In this document: in pieces, positions 11,040-21,290 of the stretch
How positions within the stretch are numbered: the first letter of the stretch is position 1
Layout: each line of letters begins with the position of its first letter
Source: Cycas panzhihuaensis
Lineage: Eukaryota; Cycadophyta
Direction of reading: 5' to 3'
Assembly: GCA_023213395.1 (NCBI GenBank)
Contig: CM041465.1
Span: 178,629,741-178,693,740 of the forward strand
Length of the DNA stretch: 64,000 bases
Made by a program: the position numbers and the translations under genes
Notes under the pieces: generated by a model
The model's input: the letters and a program-made list of their open reading frames with translations, nothing else
Databases searched by the model: none
Told to the model about the DNA's origin: nothing

Positions 11040-12570
11040 TCAAATCAGAAAGATTATTAGATCCTAAACCATAGAGCGCAGAAACACATCACCTATCACA
11101 AACAAAACTTTGATTCCTTGAATACAGGTTCGAGTGATGTTAATGTCATTCTTAGAGATGCATGTGTATCATTTATGGAAGTTGTTAATTCTATTTTGCT
11201 TACAAGAGATAAGTTCAATGGAGTTTATTATGTGCCTAAGACAAAAATTAATCTTCTTTTTGCCCAAGAAATCTATAAACAAGGTATGAAAATTAAGCTT
11301 AGTAAGAATAGATGAATAGTTAAGAATCGTTAAAAAAACTCCTCTATCATTGCTATTGGGAAAGTTCAAGATATATTTTATATGTTTGAGAAATTTAGAG
11401 CCCAAAAGGAATCTTATGTTTTTGTTATTAATGTTGATAATGTGAGCAAGCTATGGCATGAGTGTCTTGGGCATCTTAACTATAAGAGCATCAACCTTAT
11501 GAATAAGTTGAAGATGGTGGTATGTCTACCATAGATCCCATGTTCAAAAAGCATTTGTGAAGGATATATATATAAGAAACACCATCGTTATCCTTTTGCT
11601 AGGGATTATGCTCAGAGAGTAAAGAAAAAGTTAGAAGTTGTACATACTAATTTGATGAGGCCATTATCAAATCCTTCTATATCAGGCACTTATTTTGTTC
11701 TTATATTTGTAGATGATTATAGCAAGAAAGCTTGGGTCTTCTTCTTGAAAAATAAGTGTAAAGTATTTGATTACTTTCATGAATAGGAAGTTTGAGTCGA
11801 GAATGAGAGTGAGAAGAAAGTAAAGATTTTGAGAAGTGACAATAGAAAAGAGTGTGATAATAATACCTTTAATCAATTATGCCTTAATCATGGTATCAAA
11901 TGAGAACTAATCATCCTATATACCTTATAATAAAATAGTGTTTCAGAGAGAAAGAATCATACCATAATAGAGATGGCAAGGTATATAGTGTCTACAATGA
12001 ATCTACCACCAATGTTTTAGGTAGAAGTTGTTGTGAGAATTGTTTATATTCTGAATAAAGTATCTGCTAAAGCTGTTCATAGCATTACTCCCAAGGAGTA
12101 TTAGACTAATTAAAAACTTTCCATTAATTATTTTAAGGTATTTGGGTGTATTACATATGTACACATTCTAGATACATATTAAAAAAAGTTAGATCATAAG
12201 AGTTTAAAGTGTATCTTCATGCGGTACTTAAAAGAGAATAAAGCTTACAGACTTTGGGATCCATAAGGGAAAAATCTTTTAGTTAGCCAGGATGTTAAGT
12301 TTGATGAGTCAATGATGTATCATACTAAGAGGTCATCTAAAAATATATTTAATCTTCTAGTTCTTCCATTTCTGAGCCAAGTTTTAATAGGTGTAGAGGT
12401 CAAGTAACCAAACACTATGTCAAAAATAGAAGCTAGACCAAGTGGTAATAATATTGAGGAGATATTGTAATAGAAGACACGCACAACACCACGAGTTCCA
12501 TTATGGGCTAAGAGGACTATTAAGGAATCTAGTATAATAGTGGAAGATCTTGAAGATGGATGATGAATGA
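11040..12570 (+). pseudogene. pol: Copia-1 protease and integrase remnant
   Basis: The protease block reads LNTGSSDVN at about 11123 (usual L-D-S-G-A-S), with Asp changed to Asn, then VYYVPKTKINLLF. The pre-integrase zinc segment reads WHECLGHLNYKSI, with CEGYIYKKHH after it. The integrase core follows with VVHTNLMRPLS (first catalytic Asp also Asn), FVDDYSKKAWVFFL and RSDN (second Asp kept). A TAG at 12018-12020 replaces Trp. The tail covers the conserved FGCITYVHI and KCIFMRYL blocks. Confidence 0.85.
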
Positions 12571-12599
12571 GAAGTCAACATATTAGTTAGACTTTGGTA

Positions 12600-14160
12600 G
12601 TGGACACCAACGATTCCAGTGATCTTATTTCGTATGAAGAAGAAAAATAAGATTTGCGATAAAGAGCTATTATGGAGAAGGAGTATAGTTCAATCATAAA
12701 AAATGACATATGGGATTTAGTTCCCTTACCTCCATCCAAGAACTTGGTTAGTTATAAATGGGTTTATAAGATGATGCTTCACTACAATGAAGAGGTAGAT
12801 AAGTACAAGGCTAGACTTGTTACGTAAGGGCTTAAACAGAAAGAAGGAATCGAGTATGATAAGACACTTGCATTAGTCTCTAGGATGATAATAGTTTGAT
12901 TGATTCTTGCTTTAGTAGTTACGTATAGTTAGGAGTTACTCTACATGGACGTGAAGTCAATATTCCTTAACAAAGACTTAAAATAGAAGATCTATATGGT
13001 TGAACCTCTTAGTTTCGTAAAGGAATGAAAACAACATTTAATGTATCATTTGAAGAAATCTTTCTATGACCTAAAATAAGCACCTCATACTTGGTATGAT
13101 AAGATAGATGCCAAATTGAAGGAGGATGGTTTTGTGATGATAGAATTGGAGTTGAGTCTATATATTCAAAAGAATAGAACTACAATAGTTGTTATTATGT
13201 TGTATGTAGATGAACTTGTTATTACAGACAATTATAATAAGACTATTATAACTATAAAATCCTATTTGGGACATACTTTTGAAATGATAGATCTCATGTC
13301 ATTTTATTACTTCTTGGGCATTGAAGTTAGGCAGATGGATGATGCCATCATGATGTCACAATCAAGGTATGTAGGAAACTTGCTTGAGAGATTTAAAATA
13401 AAGAATTGTAAACTAGTGAAGATACCATATATAAAGGACATAAAGCACCTAAAAGATATGAATATGCCAGGAATAGATAGGACTTTATATTGGCAATTAG
13501 TAGGGAGTTTGATTTATTTACTCATACTAGGCCTAATAATACTTATGTTGTTGGATTAATATCTCATTGTATGCAAAATCCATAAGGACCTCATTAAATT
13601 ACTATAAAGAGGATTCTAAAATATGTCAAGGGAACACCCAATCTTGGCTTTGAATGCTTTTGAGGTGGAGAGACAAATTTGCATAGGTATACTAATGTAT
13701 ATTAGGATGGAGATGTTGAAGATAAGAAATTAACTACTAGATACATTTTTGGCATTGGCAATGGGTTTATGTCATGGCAATCTAAAAAATAAACCACTAT
13801 TGTATTGTCTTCTATAGAGGTTGAATACCAAAGACTCAGTGTAGGTACAAGGGAAGTAGTATGGTTACAAGGACTTTTGGAGAATTTTGGAATATCTTAT
13901 AATGTACCTATTATACTTAATGACAATCATAGTGATATTTGAATCTTAAAGAATCTAGAATTTCATGCATATATAAAGCAAATAAAGATTCAACACTATT
14001 ACATCCATGAGAAGATTAGGTCAGGGAAGTTATAGATAGAATTTTGTCCAAGTGAAGAATAACTTATAGGTGTATTCACCAGAGCTCTTACTAAAGACCA
14101 CTTTATTGAGATTCATGCCAATTTGGGATTTAGTAAAGTTATCCTTAAGGGGGGATATAT
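12600..14160 (+). pseudogene. pol: Copia-1 reverse transcriptase and RNase H remnant
   Basis: RT starts near 12690 (WDLVPLPPSKNLVSYKWVYK in spirit of the copia RT start) and is open over 13116-13559. The active site reads YVDE (13203-13214) in place of YVDD. The later blocks FEMIDLMSFYYFLGIEV and SRYVGNLLERF are clear. RNase H follows, with ILKYVKGTPNLGF, DGDVEDKKLTTRY and LSSIEVEYQRL, ending in FTRALTKDHF. Stops include TAA at 13077-13079 replacing Gln. The catalytic change alone should inactivate it. Confidence 0.9.
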
Positions 14161-14225
14161 TAACAAGGATAAAGACAAATGATAATCTAGCCCTTCTAAA
14201 GACTTCAAAATCCTACATTTACATT

Positions 14226-14234
14226 AAGAGGGGA
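14226..14234 (+). promoter_or_regulatory. Polypurine tract of Copia-1
   Basis: AAGAGGGGA directly before the 3' LTR start TGTTAG. This is the usual primer site for plus-strand DNA synthesis. Confidence 0.8.
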
Positions 14235-14349
14235 TGTTAGAGTGGTACATTAACTGACTAATGTTAAATGTAATGTAAATATTATGGAGATTAAAGTGAT
14301 GTAAAATAATATTATATTAAGGACAATGCAGGCTAATGAAATGCTTACT
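14235..14349 (+). repeat. Truncated 3' LTR of Copia-1
   Basis: Matches the first 115 bases of the 5' LTR up to AGGCTAATGAAATGCTTACT, after which similarity ends at once. The remaining two thirds of the LTR were not found on either side of the island. Confidence 0.8.
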
Positions 14350-16330
14350 GCAGGGTGGTATTCCTACATTTAGTAAGAGGACTGGTTATGTAAGATTAGG
14401 TTGGGCTAAATAGCAAGGACTCACCTCGCAGGGCATCTGTGCACCGGAGTGCAGATTCGGGACCTACAGAGCTGCCTAGTTGCTTTTGGGTAGCTACACA
14501 AAGCGAGGCCTTCCTACCCCTCGGATGGCCGGGAAGAGGAGGAGAGAACCTGACACGTTGCGTCTTCTCAAGGAAGTGAGAAGGCAACACGAGAATGGGA
14601 ATGTATATAAAATGTAGTGTCTAGGTGTAGGCTAGCCAAAGGGGCAAGATGTGGGTAGTTCTAACACGAAATGAACTATCTAAATATGCTAGACTAACCA
14701 CTAGATGAAAGATATGCAAAGCAAAAGTATGTTCTTTTCCTCTTTCAGTTTCTTATGTGTTTCTAACTATGCAAGCATGTGCATAAAGTACAACACCATA
14801 AAGGAAACATGCAAGGACAAGGAAAATACCTGGACCTCACGTCTGAATGGAGCGCTATGCATCTCTTCGCTTCCGACTCCTCTCTGCTCCACTTGTTGCG
14901 CATGCGATACCAGTTAGCGATGGATGCAGTGAACGACCAAAGAGGGGCTAGCTTACCTCTCCAATATGTGCAAAAAGTGAACGGTAAATAACGGGAAAAT
15001 AACAAAAAGCAATAAATATGGAACTAACCTGCAATGGGTTTATTCCACATGTGACTCCACCGATGCGAGATCCTACCAATCAAACTGACAAGTATCTCTC
15101 TCTCAGAAGAGAGGTTACGAAATAGATCTAATATGTATATTAAACTTAGAGTAAATAGAGTCAAACTAAGTTAAGCATACACATTATTATCTAATGAAAC
15201 AACATTCAATAAAGTTTCTACAAACAGTTACCACAAATGACACCCAAACAAGAGTATAGCCTCGGAATGGCTAACTCATTCATAGGAAGCCTCCACGTAG
15301 CCTCGGGAAAGGAAAACAAACTCGTAGCAAGAACATGGGGCAGCAAACAATAAGAAGGAAAAAAGGTAACTAAAAAGGGTATGCAGTCACCCAAAGAACG
15401 AGATGCTATAGACAGCAAATCATCCAACTCGGTGGGTAATAAACTGTTAACTGGAAAGGAGCGGTTTCAGGGCTTATGCAATGCCCAAAACCAATGGACA
15501 AAAATCTAAAACCAACGTGGCAATGGGCTACCAATGCTGATTTAGATACGAAAATGAGCCTCCAAATTCCCTAACTCGACTTCTAGAAAGGCACAAAGGT
15601 GCGAAGGGAGAGAAAGTAAGGGACGGAACCCTTGGGGAGAAGGGCAGCAAGGGGGATTGACCCCGCCTTCTTCCCTCTAACTTCCTCTATGCCACCCCTT
15701 CGCAACAGCCTCCTAAAAGCAAGCTGGTAGGAATGGTGAGAGAGCACTATGCTGCAACAAGAAAGGAAAATAGTGCTAAACAGGCATAGCAACCAAAAAA
15801 CACATGCAGTAGGAATTTACTCACAAAAAATGGAAAGAAATGGCATGTATTTCAAAGTAAATATGAAGGTACCTTGTTGTGAGGAGAAGAAGCATGAACT
15901 TGTTGGAAAATGGCAGGAAAAAACCAGCATTCAGTAAGGCCTGATGGCAGGTTTGGAAGAGGAGACAAATGTGTAAAAAATCCTGTGAGTTGGGAGCCTT
16001 TGAAGCTTGTCTTTTGGGAGATCTTGAAGGATATCCTCCTTGAAGCTTTGAAGACCTACAAACAGATGGAGAGCCTACTGTTCCTGAGCAATAGGGATAG
16101 CAATGGTCCCTGGTAATGAATAGCAACTGTGAGTCTTATCTTGTAGTAGTTTTCTGTGGAGGATTTTTGTAGAATTCTCTGTAAAAATGAGCTAAGAATC
16201 CCTGAAAATGAAGAGGAAGTTTAGTTTTATCCCCTGCTTATTGCAGGTGGACATTGGGGATCTCAGGGCACTTCAAATGCGCAGGTGCCACGTGGCAGTT
16301 CTGCGAAAAAAAAGAAACTATCGCATGATT
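14350..16330. other. Unclassified GC-rich part of the island
   Basis: No recognised protein domain on either strand. A TATA-like sequence (GTATATAAAATG) lies at 14603-14614, plus strand. A minus-strand open frame at 14763-15005 contains a short charged stretch (RMRNKWSREESEAKR) followed by a donor-like sequence, and might be a real exon, but it has no known match. The region may be a long LTR or untranslated region of the element that carries the PMD gene; no second copy is present to test this. Confidence 0.35.
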
Positions 16331-16357
16331 TAAAAAAAAAAAAAATCAAACAGTCGC

Positions 16358-16418
16358 CACGCAGTAAACTTCGCGGTACCACGGCAAAGATCGCAGTACC
16401 ACTATGTTTACAGTGGTA
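16358..16418. repeat. Inverted-repeat cluster with GCGGTACC motif
   Basis: Contains CGCGGTACCACGG and then a hairpin at 16397-16418 with perfect 7-base arms (TACCACT and AGTGGTA) and an 8-base loop. Read on the minus strand, GGTACCGCGAAGTTTACTGCG resembles the palindromic part at 18761-18795 (GGTACCGCTAAGTTTAGCGC), so the two places may be inverted relatives. Confidence 0.45.
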
Positions 16419-16994
16419 TGAGACTGGAAACAAAAAATAAGCAAAAATAAGTAGAAATAAAGGTTTGGAGTTAATATTAAGAGTAAATTAAAATTTGGAG
16501 CAATTGGGGAATACCCAGGTGATGGGCAAATAGCCAAGAAAGCGAACTAGGTCTTAACCAAGGATTTAATCAGACTTGGCAGAGACTGCAACACGAGTAG
16601 GGTGTCGTAACAGGGGCAAACATGACTAGCTGAAGCATCCTGGGGGGTCATGGAGATGAAGTGGATGGCTGTGCACCATATGGGGTGTAACATTCACTAA
16701 GGAATATCCCCATTGTGAGTTGTCATAGGCTGAAAGCGTGCAGTAAGCACATGTAATATGATCAAGTAAAGAGGCAATGTAGGTAGGCAAGCATGCGTCA
16801 GGTAGTCTGTACTAAATAACCTTAGTCAAGCAAGAGTAGAGAGAAATGAGAATGTATACCTGAGTTTACCTGAGTCGATGCATCTCAAGTCTATTCCCGA
16901 TAGCTGGGAAACACTGCCCCCTTGGCAGCAGAGCCTCACCGCTCGTGTGATGTGATGGCGAATGCTGACAACAAAAAAAAATATCAGTAGCACA

Positions 16995-16996
<2 letters not shown>

Positions 16997-17045
<49 letters not shown>
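16997..17045. repeat. (AT)n microsatellite
   Basis: About 24 uninterrupted AT units. The Ile-Tyr repeats that it gives in minus-strand translation are not coding. Confidence 0.95.
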
Positions 17046-17047
<2 letters not shown>

Positions 17048-17307
17048 AAACAAACATGAATAGCATATAGACCAAGGGTGTTGGCGAGTGTCATGGCGAA
17101 ATGCGTGGACAAGGGAGATGGAGACAAGGACAATATAGGGGCTGCCTACACATCGTCTAAGCATCGACCTGTAAGTGAATAGAGTCAATGAAGGGGATGC
17201 CCCCATTACTGAAGTACAACGAGTGACAGGACGGCACCCAACAAACTAAACAAGCACATCAAACTAAAGGCGACCAGAGACTCGAGCATGGGCTGGCCAG
17301 GCAAGCC

Positions 17308-17730
17308 TCAAAGGTGATCGCTAAGAAAAGGGAGGCGACACTCAAGGATGAGGCGGACGAGGCTGTCTGCCTCAGCATTGAGGTCCCGAGGGATGTGTTG
17401 GATATCAACTGAAGAAAAGCAAGCCAAGAGAGACCTGGCAGTTGAAGCGAGGATTCTCAGGTGAAGGCATCGCACCTGGTAAACGTGGGTGAGATGGGAC
17501 ACCACAACCTAAGAATCACAAAGCAACATGATGGGTCCGTGATGGAAACAGAGAGCATCAGTAAGGGCTTCAATAATGGCCATGTACTCAGCTTTGTTAT
17601 TAGTTGCCTCGAGAAGGAAGGTCTCGATATGTAGGAAATCGTATCCGAAGGGGCTGTGAAAGATCCAAGCAGCGGTAGAATGTCCAAGGTTACCGCGACT
17701 TCTGTCGTCGGTAAATATGTAGAGGGACAT
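17308..17730 (-). pseudogene. Stand-alone archaeal-type RNase H, one in-frame stop
   Basis: RNase HI cleaves RNA in RNA-DNA hybrids. The 140-codon frame starts at an ATG (MSLYIFTDDRSRGN) and ends at a TGA. All four acidic catalytic positions are visible: Asp in FTDD, Glu in NNKAEY, Asp in LLCDS and Asp in NAEAD near the end. The overall pattern (FTDG-S-RGN, E-A-T-NN-AEY, CDS, P-R-x-x-N-A-x-A-D-S-L) is closest to the archaeal-type RNase H found in some bacteria, archaea and plant Tat elements. The Gly after the first Asp has become Asp, and CDS is followed by TAG (17509-17511) in place of Gln. No RT precedes it and no integrase follows it, unlike in Tat elements. It is divergent from the PMD gene, with about 525 bases between its ATG and that gene's TATA box. 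Confidence 0.75.
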
Positions 17731-18255
17731 GAGCGAATACTAAATCCTCATAGCAAATAAATAATGACAAAATGAAAGGGATACTCAAAATACAGGCAAT
17801 AAGTGGCCATGAAAGGTAGGAGGACCTAGCAATGAGGCTACCCAAGGATGAAAGTAAGCGGGTCGACCACTATTTAAGAGCGGGCAGAGAAAAGGCACCC
17901 TGGAGCACAAAAGGTTACTTTGGGAAACAAAACATGCCCCCGGATGAGGGAGCATTTCCTTTGGGGACTCTAGGAGCATAAAAGGGCTGCAGAAATGAGT
18001 CTAGGGCGGTGAAACAAGCCAAACGAGTATAAACTTGGGCACGCACAGGAATGACACGTAAAACGAGATTGAAGGGCTCTGAAAAAGGTGCAATAATGGG
18101 GCACCATAAATGCCCTTACAAGAGAGGATGAGAAGGGTGTTGAAAGAGTATAATGGGCGACAGGGCCAGAAGGTAAAGGCAATCAGAGAAATGGGACGGT
18201 CCCAATGGCTATCACGGGGCCAAAAACAGAGGAAGTGCCCGTCAGGGCCCCCACC
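17731..18255. promoter_or_regulatory. Shared upstream region of RNase H and PMD genes
   Basis: The only space between two genes that point away from each other, so it probably held both promoters (inference). The plus-strand TATA box of the PMD gene is at its right end. Weaker TATA-like sequences lie within (CTATTTAAGAG near 17871 and CATAAAAGG near 17978). No open frame in it looks coding. Confidence 0.45.
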
Positions 18256-18264
18256 TATATAAGG
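18256..18264 (+). promoter_or_regulatory. TATA box of the PMD gene
   Basis: TATATAAGG preceded by CCACC, a strong plant TATA context. A transcript start near 18285-18295 would give a leader of about 130 bases. The leader has a small upstream frame at 18327 (ATG, six codons, TAA) and a second short one at 18375. Confidence 0.6.
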
Positions 18265-18446
18265 AAATCGAATGGAAAATGGATTCATTTTCACCAGCTC
18301 TCGTGAGAAACTAGAGCCATTCCCTTATGCAGCAGAGCACTGCCTAACTTCGGAGGCACGCTGGGGACGATATGACCATTGGATCATAGTGCAGTGAAAG
18401 CGAGCGAGATCGTCGAGACGAGATGGCGATGGCTAGGCCAAATCCA

Positions 18447-18921
18447 GTGAGTGGATCTCACAAAACCCTTCCCATTTTAAAGTTTTCATTTCATTATTTT
18501 TTTGTAGTTTTTTATGAAATTTGTGCACCCCTTATGGGTAATTAGAGGCCTCCCAGAGTCTGAATTGGACCCAGAAAGAGGCGGGACCTGGGCATTAGGG
18601 AGCCCTGGTCCCGGTGGGCCCCATGGGGTCCACCAAAAGGAATTTTTTTTTATTTTTAGGGCAGAAACCCCCCTTTTTAGGTGGGTTGCCATTCGCACCG
18701 CGGTGAAGATCGCGGTGCCGTGATCATTACCGCGGGCCCCACGATTGCCGTGGGACCTATGCTAAACTTAGCGGTACCGCTAAGTTTAGCGCAGTACGAA
18801 GGTAGAAAATTAGAAAAAAGAAGATGGGGGGCCATAAGGCCCCAAATCTTAGCCAGAGAGAGCTGAGAGATGGCCAGGAGCATAGATGACTACTAGGAGC
18901 CTGACCTTGATTGATTTTTAG
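18447..18921 (+). other. Intron 1 of the PMD gene
   Basis: Donor GTGAGT after CCA; acceptor TTGATTTTTAG at 18911-18921, or GCTGGCAG ending at 18930. Both acceptors leave exon 2 in the PMD frame. The intron is long and GC-rich in its middle and contains a palindrome cluster. The donor and frame support it; no transcript was available. Confidence 0.6.
18694..18795. repeat. Palindrome cluster with perfect 30-bp palindrome
   Basis: A perfect 30-base palindrome occupies 18761-18790 with left arm GCTAAACTTAGCGGT and right arm ACCGCTAAGTTTAGC, no spacer. Just upstream are CACCGCGGTG (palindromic, near 18696) and an imperfect GATC-flanked palindrome, GATCGCGGTGCCGTGATC, near 18708-18725. The cluster lies within intron 1 of the PMD gene. 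It could be a protein-binding site, a hairpin in the pre-mRNA or a replication-type structure; nothing in the sequence decides. Confidence 0.9.
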
Positions 18922-20131
18922 CGCTGGCAGGTAGTTATCATGGTGGATAACTGCGAAAACGTCAACATGGCTATGTTGAACTATATTGAGATGATGTCTT
19001 GGGGGGATAAGGAGATTCTACGGAGGTGTGGCCTATACAATGCCCTAAAGACGCCTCAGTTTACATCTAATCAGAGGCTTTTAGTTGATATAGTGTCACA
19101 CTGGGATCAGAGGAGGCACGTGTTCCACTTGCCTCAGGTAGGCGATGTGATAGTGACACCAGGAGACATCCGGCGGATTTTGGGAGTACCAACGACTGGG
19201 AGGCCAGTGACATTGGGGGCACTGCCTAGCACTGAGGTGGCACACAGAGAGGCATCCACGTTCTTTACAGGGGTTGATAGATGGGAGCAGAGAGGAGTTC
19301 CCCTCCAGACGATGCTGATGTCGAGGATTTCTCAAGTCAAGAAACTGATTACGATGTGCATTCTGTTCCAGATTTCCCGGAAATAGAATTATAGAGAGAT
19401 ACCCAGAGGATGGATAGATACAATGCACTGCTGTGAAGCCATCGAGAGGATGGACTGGGCGACTATGATAGCAGTGAACCTCATCGTACAGCTCGATGCC
19501 ATCTGAGTGGCAGGAAAGAGAGGACTCTCTTATAGCACATTGCTGCAGTGCTGGTTCTTCGATCACTTTATGGCAGTGGCACCAGCGGGGGGACCATACC
19601 CTATAGTAGAGTGGGCTCCAATGGTCCACAGATGGTAGACTCAACTGAGGGGGACAGAGGACCAGGCCTACGTCTGGCATTCAGTGGAGGTGACATCGCT
19701 GGACCTCCTCACCATGACAGACTATGTGGCAGATCCGTATAGGACGGTGAGGTGGGGCAGCGATCATGAGGTAGACAGAGTAGGAGCGCCCATAAATGAC
19801 AATGATGACACCGACTGGGGAGATGGGTCCAGCCCATCACGACCTGCGGGAGAGGCAGGTCCATCGGGGTCAATAGGAGGAGCAGCGAGACCATCCGAGA
19901 CTACTGGAGGAGAGGCAGGCCCATCAGGGGCAGCTAAGGAGAGCAAGGGGCCGGTGACTAGGGCCCGCAGGCTATAGATCGTGAGGAGATCTGGAGAGAT
20001 GAGAGTTGAACCGGTCCCTGTGAGGAGAGAGGCCCAAGAAGAGGAGGTACCCAAGGATGAGGTACCCGCAGCTGGTGGAGAGCCAAGAGGAGAGGATGTC
20101 GCGCGAGCAATGGAGCCGGTAGCCATGGCAG

Positions 20132-20241
20132 GTGAGGCCTAACCATTCCCTAATCGTTTGACAGCTTGATAGTTATTTGATTTGATTTTATCATGGCATG
20201 TAGTGGGATATTCATTAACACATGGCATGTTGCATTGGCAG
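20132..20241 (+). other. Intron 2 of the PMD gene, 110 bases
   Basis: Donor G|GTGAGG, acceptor TTGCATTGGCAG. Its length is 2 modulo 3, exactly what is needed to carry the frame of exon 2 into the different frame of exon 3, so the join ATG-GCA-G|GT-ACT-GCG reads through. Without splicing the exon 2 frame ends at once (GGT GAG GCC TAA). A likely branch site is TTCATTAACAC near 20210. Confidence 0.8.
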
Positions 20242-20879
20242 GTACTGCGGAGGTCAGGAGACTCATAGAGGCCATGGTGAGGGAGATGTTCCCTCAGGTG
20301 TATGGAGAGGGGAAACCACCCATCCAGGTAGAGGATGCACCTAGATTGGCAGGTGCTTACATGGAGGCATTCACCCCGTTGGCGAGGGGGAGAGACATCT
20401 AGGCTGCAGAGTCCCAAGAGCACATAGCTTTCAGGGGACAGATGCAGCGAGAGATTGATGAGGCAAGGAGCGAGCGAGACATGCTATGTAGATGAGTCCA
20501 GGCTCTAGAGGCTCAGGGAGGAGCTGGTGGAGACACAGGGAGCATGGTCCAGATAACAGTGCTGGAGGAGCACCTCAAAGCGACAGAGGAGAGATTTTGG
20601 AGTATGGAGGTGGGACTCCGGGGAGAGAGGGATTGTATCCAGGCTCGATACGATTAGCTAGTGGACCAGATGGCGTCAAGGTCGAGCAGGAGCAGGACAT
20701 ACACTCATACAGTAGTGACGACCTCGAGACAGCCATGCGATGAGGGGAGTGAGGCAGGTAGCTCGCGGAGGCCCAAGAGGAGCCTCAGAGGGATGTGGTC
20801 CCCAGGAGAGGGATCACACAGGCCGGGAGATGGTACCCCTAGAGCGGGGCAACATTGGAGTAGGAGATATACATATTGA

Positions 20880-21130
20880 TTCTGACAGGGGAAAGCACAG
20901 GCCTCTAGGGGGTCATATATAGACTCATATAATTGTACCCCCCTGCAAGGACACTGACTTACCACATGTATGATGTAACATATAATTTTTGATGTATATA
21001 TATATGGGGTAGTTAGAACCCCATTTTGATATGAGATGTTGTGTATATCATGTGTGGTAGATAGCATGTATGCTTTGTTTTATATGTTGTAAATGTTTTG
21101 TTGTATGATGCACATATTTCCTTCCATGTA
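20880..21130 (+). terminator. Probable 3' UTR and polyadenylation region of PMD gene
   Basis: After the TGA the sequence turns T/G-rich, with several TGTA motifs and a T-rich stretch (near 21056-21110), as in plant poly(A) signals. There is no canonical AATAAA. The assignment is inferred from position and composition. Confidence 0.4.
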
Positions 21131-21290
21131 TGGCTATATGTCTAGCAGGAGCACACACATCCACCATGAGTAGAGGTATTAGAGAGGTGTGAGGTTAGAA
21201 ATAGAGTGGCATGCACGTCCACGGAGGAGCATAGTGGAATATATGAAGGAAACAGCAGGCAAGAGAGAGGAGTGACAGTACTCCAAAGCG

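Larger units (their letters stand above)
8520..14349 (+). mobile_element. Copia-1: Ty1/copia element, 3' LTR truncated
   Basis: Plus-strand order: 5' LTR, tRNA-Met primer site, a leader of about 1.36 kb without recognised coding, gag, protease, integrase, RT, RNase H, polypurine tract and the first 115 bases of the 3' LTR. The element sits inside the integrase of Gypsy-2. The five bases before the 5' LTR are ACAAG (8515-8519); the matching copy on the right is lost because the 3' LTR is cut at about 14349 by the GC-rich island. Nearly all stops look like C-to-T or G-to-A changes. Confidence 0.85.
18423..20879 (+). pseudogene. Plant mobile domain (MAIN-like) gene, three exons, decayed
   Basis: The PMD (also called aminotransferase-like plant mobile domain) occurs in MAIN-type nuclear proteins and in plant transposable elements; its biochemical role is poorly known. 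Exon 1 (18423-18446) encodes MAMARPNP and ends in CCA before GTGAGT. Exon 2 (18922-20131, or from 18931) carries the domain: RLLVDIVSHWDQRRHVFHLP, then DVIVTPGDIRRILGVPTTGR, both diagnostic, and a later DYVADPYRT segment, followed by a Gly/Ser/Pro-rich linker. Exon 3 (20242-20879) is a charged, coiled-coil-like tail rich in Glu and Arg. Both introns keep the frame. Seven stops interrupt it: TAG at 19384, 19636, 19975, 20400 and 20655, TGA at 19504 and 20493. Each can arise by one transition; no frameshift was found. Total length would be about 620 residues. Minus-strand frames opposite it are shadows. Confidence 0.85.

Noticed and set aside
16826-17206. 126-codon minus-strand frame
   Set aside because: It crosses the (AT)n tract and shows no domain; the frame is a result of the repeat.
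14350-17300. Integrase downstream of the island RNase H
   Set aside because: I looked on the minus strand for the zinc and core motifs that should follow in a Tat element and found none.
19096-19680. 194-codon open frame on the minus strand
   Set aside because: It lies antisense to exon 2 of the PMD gene, is rich in Cys, His and Pro as expected for the complement of that coding frame, and has no domain.
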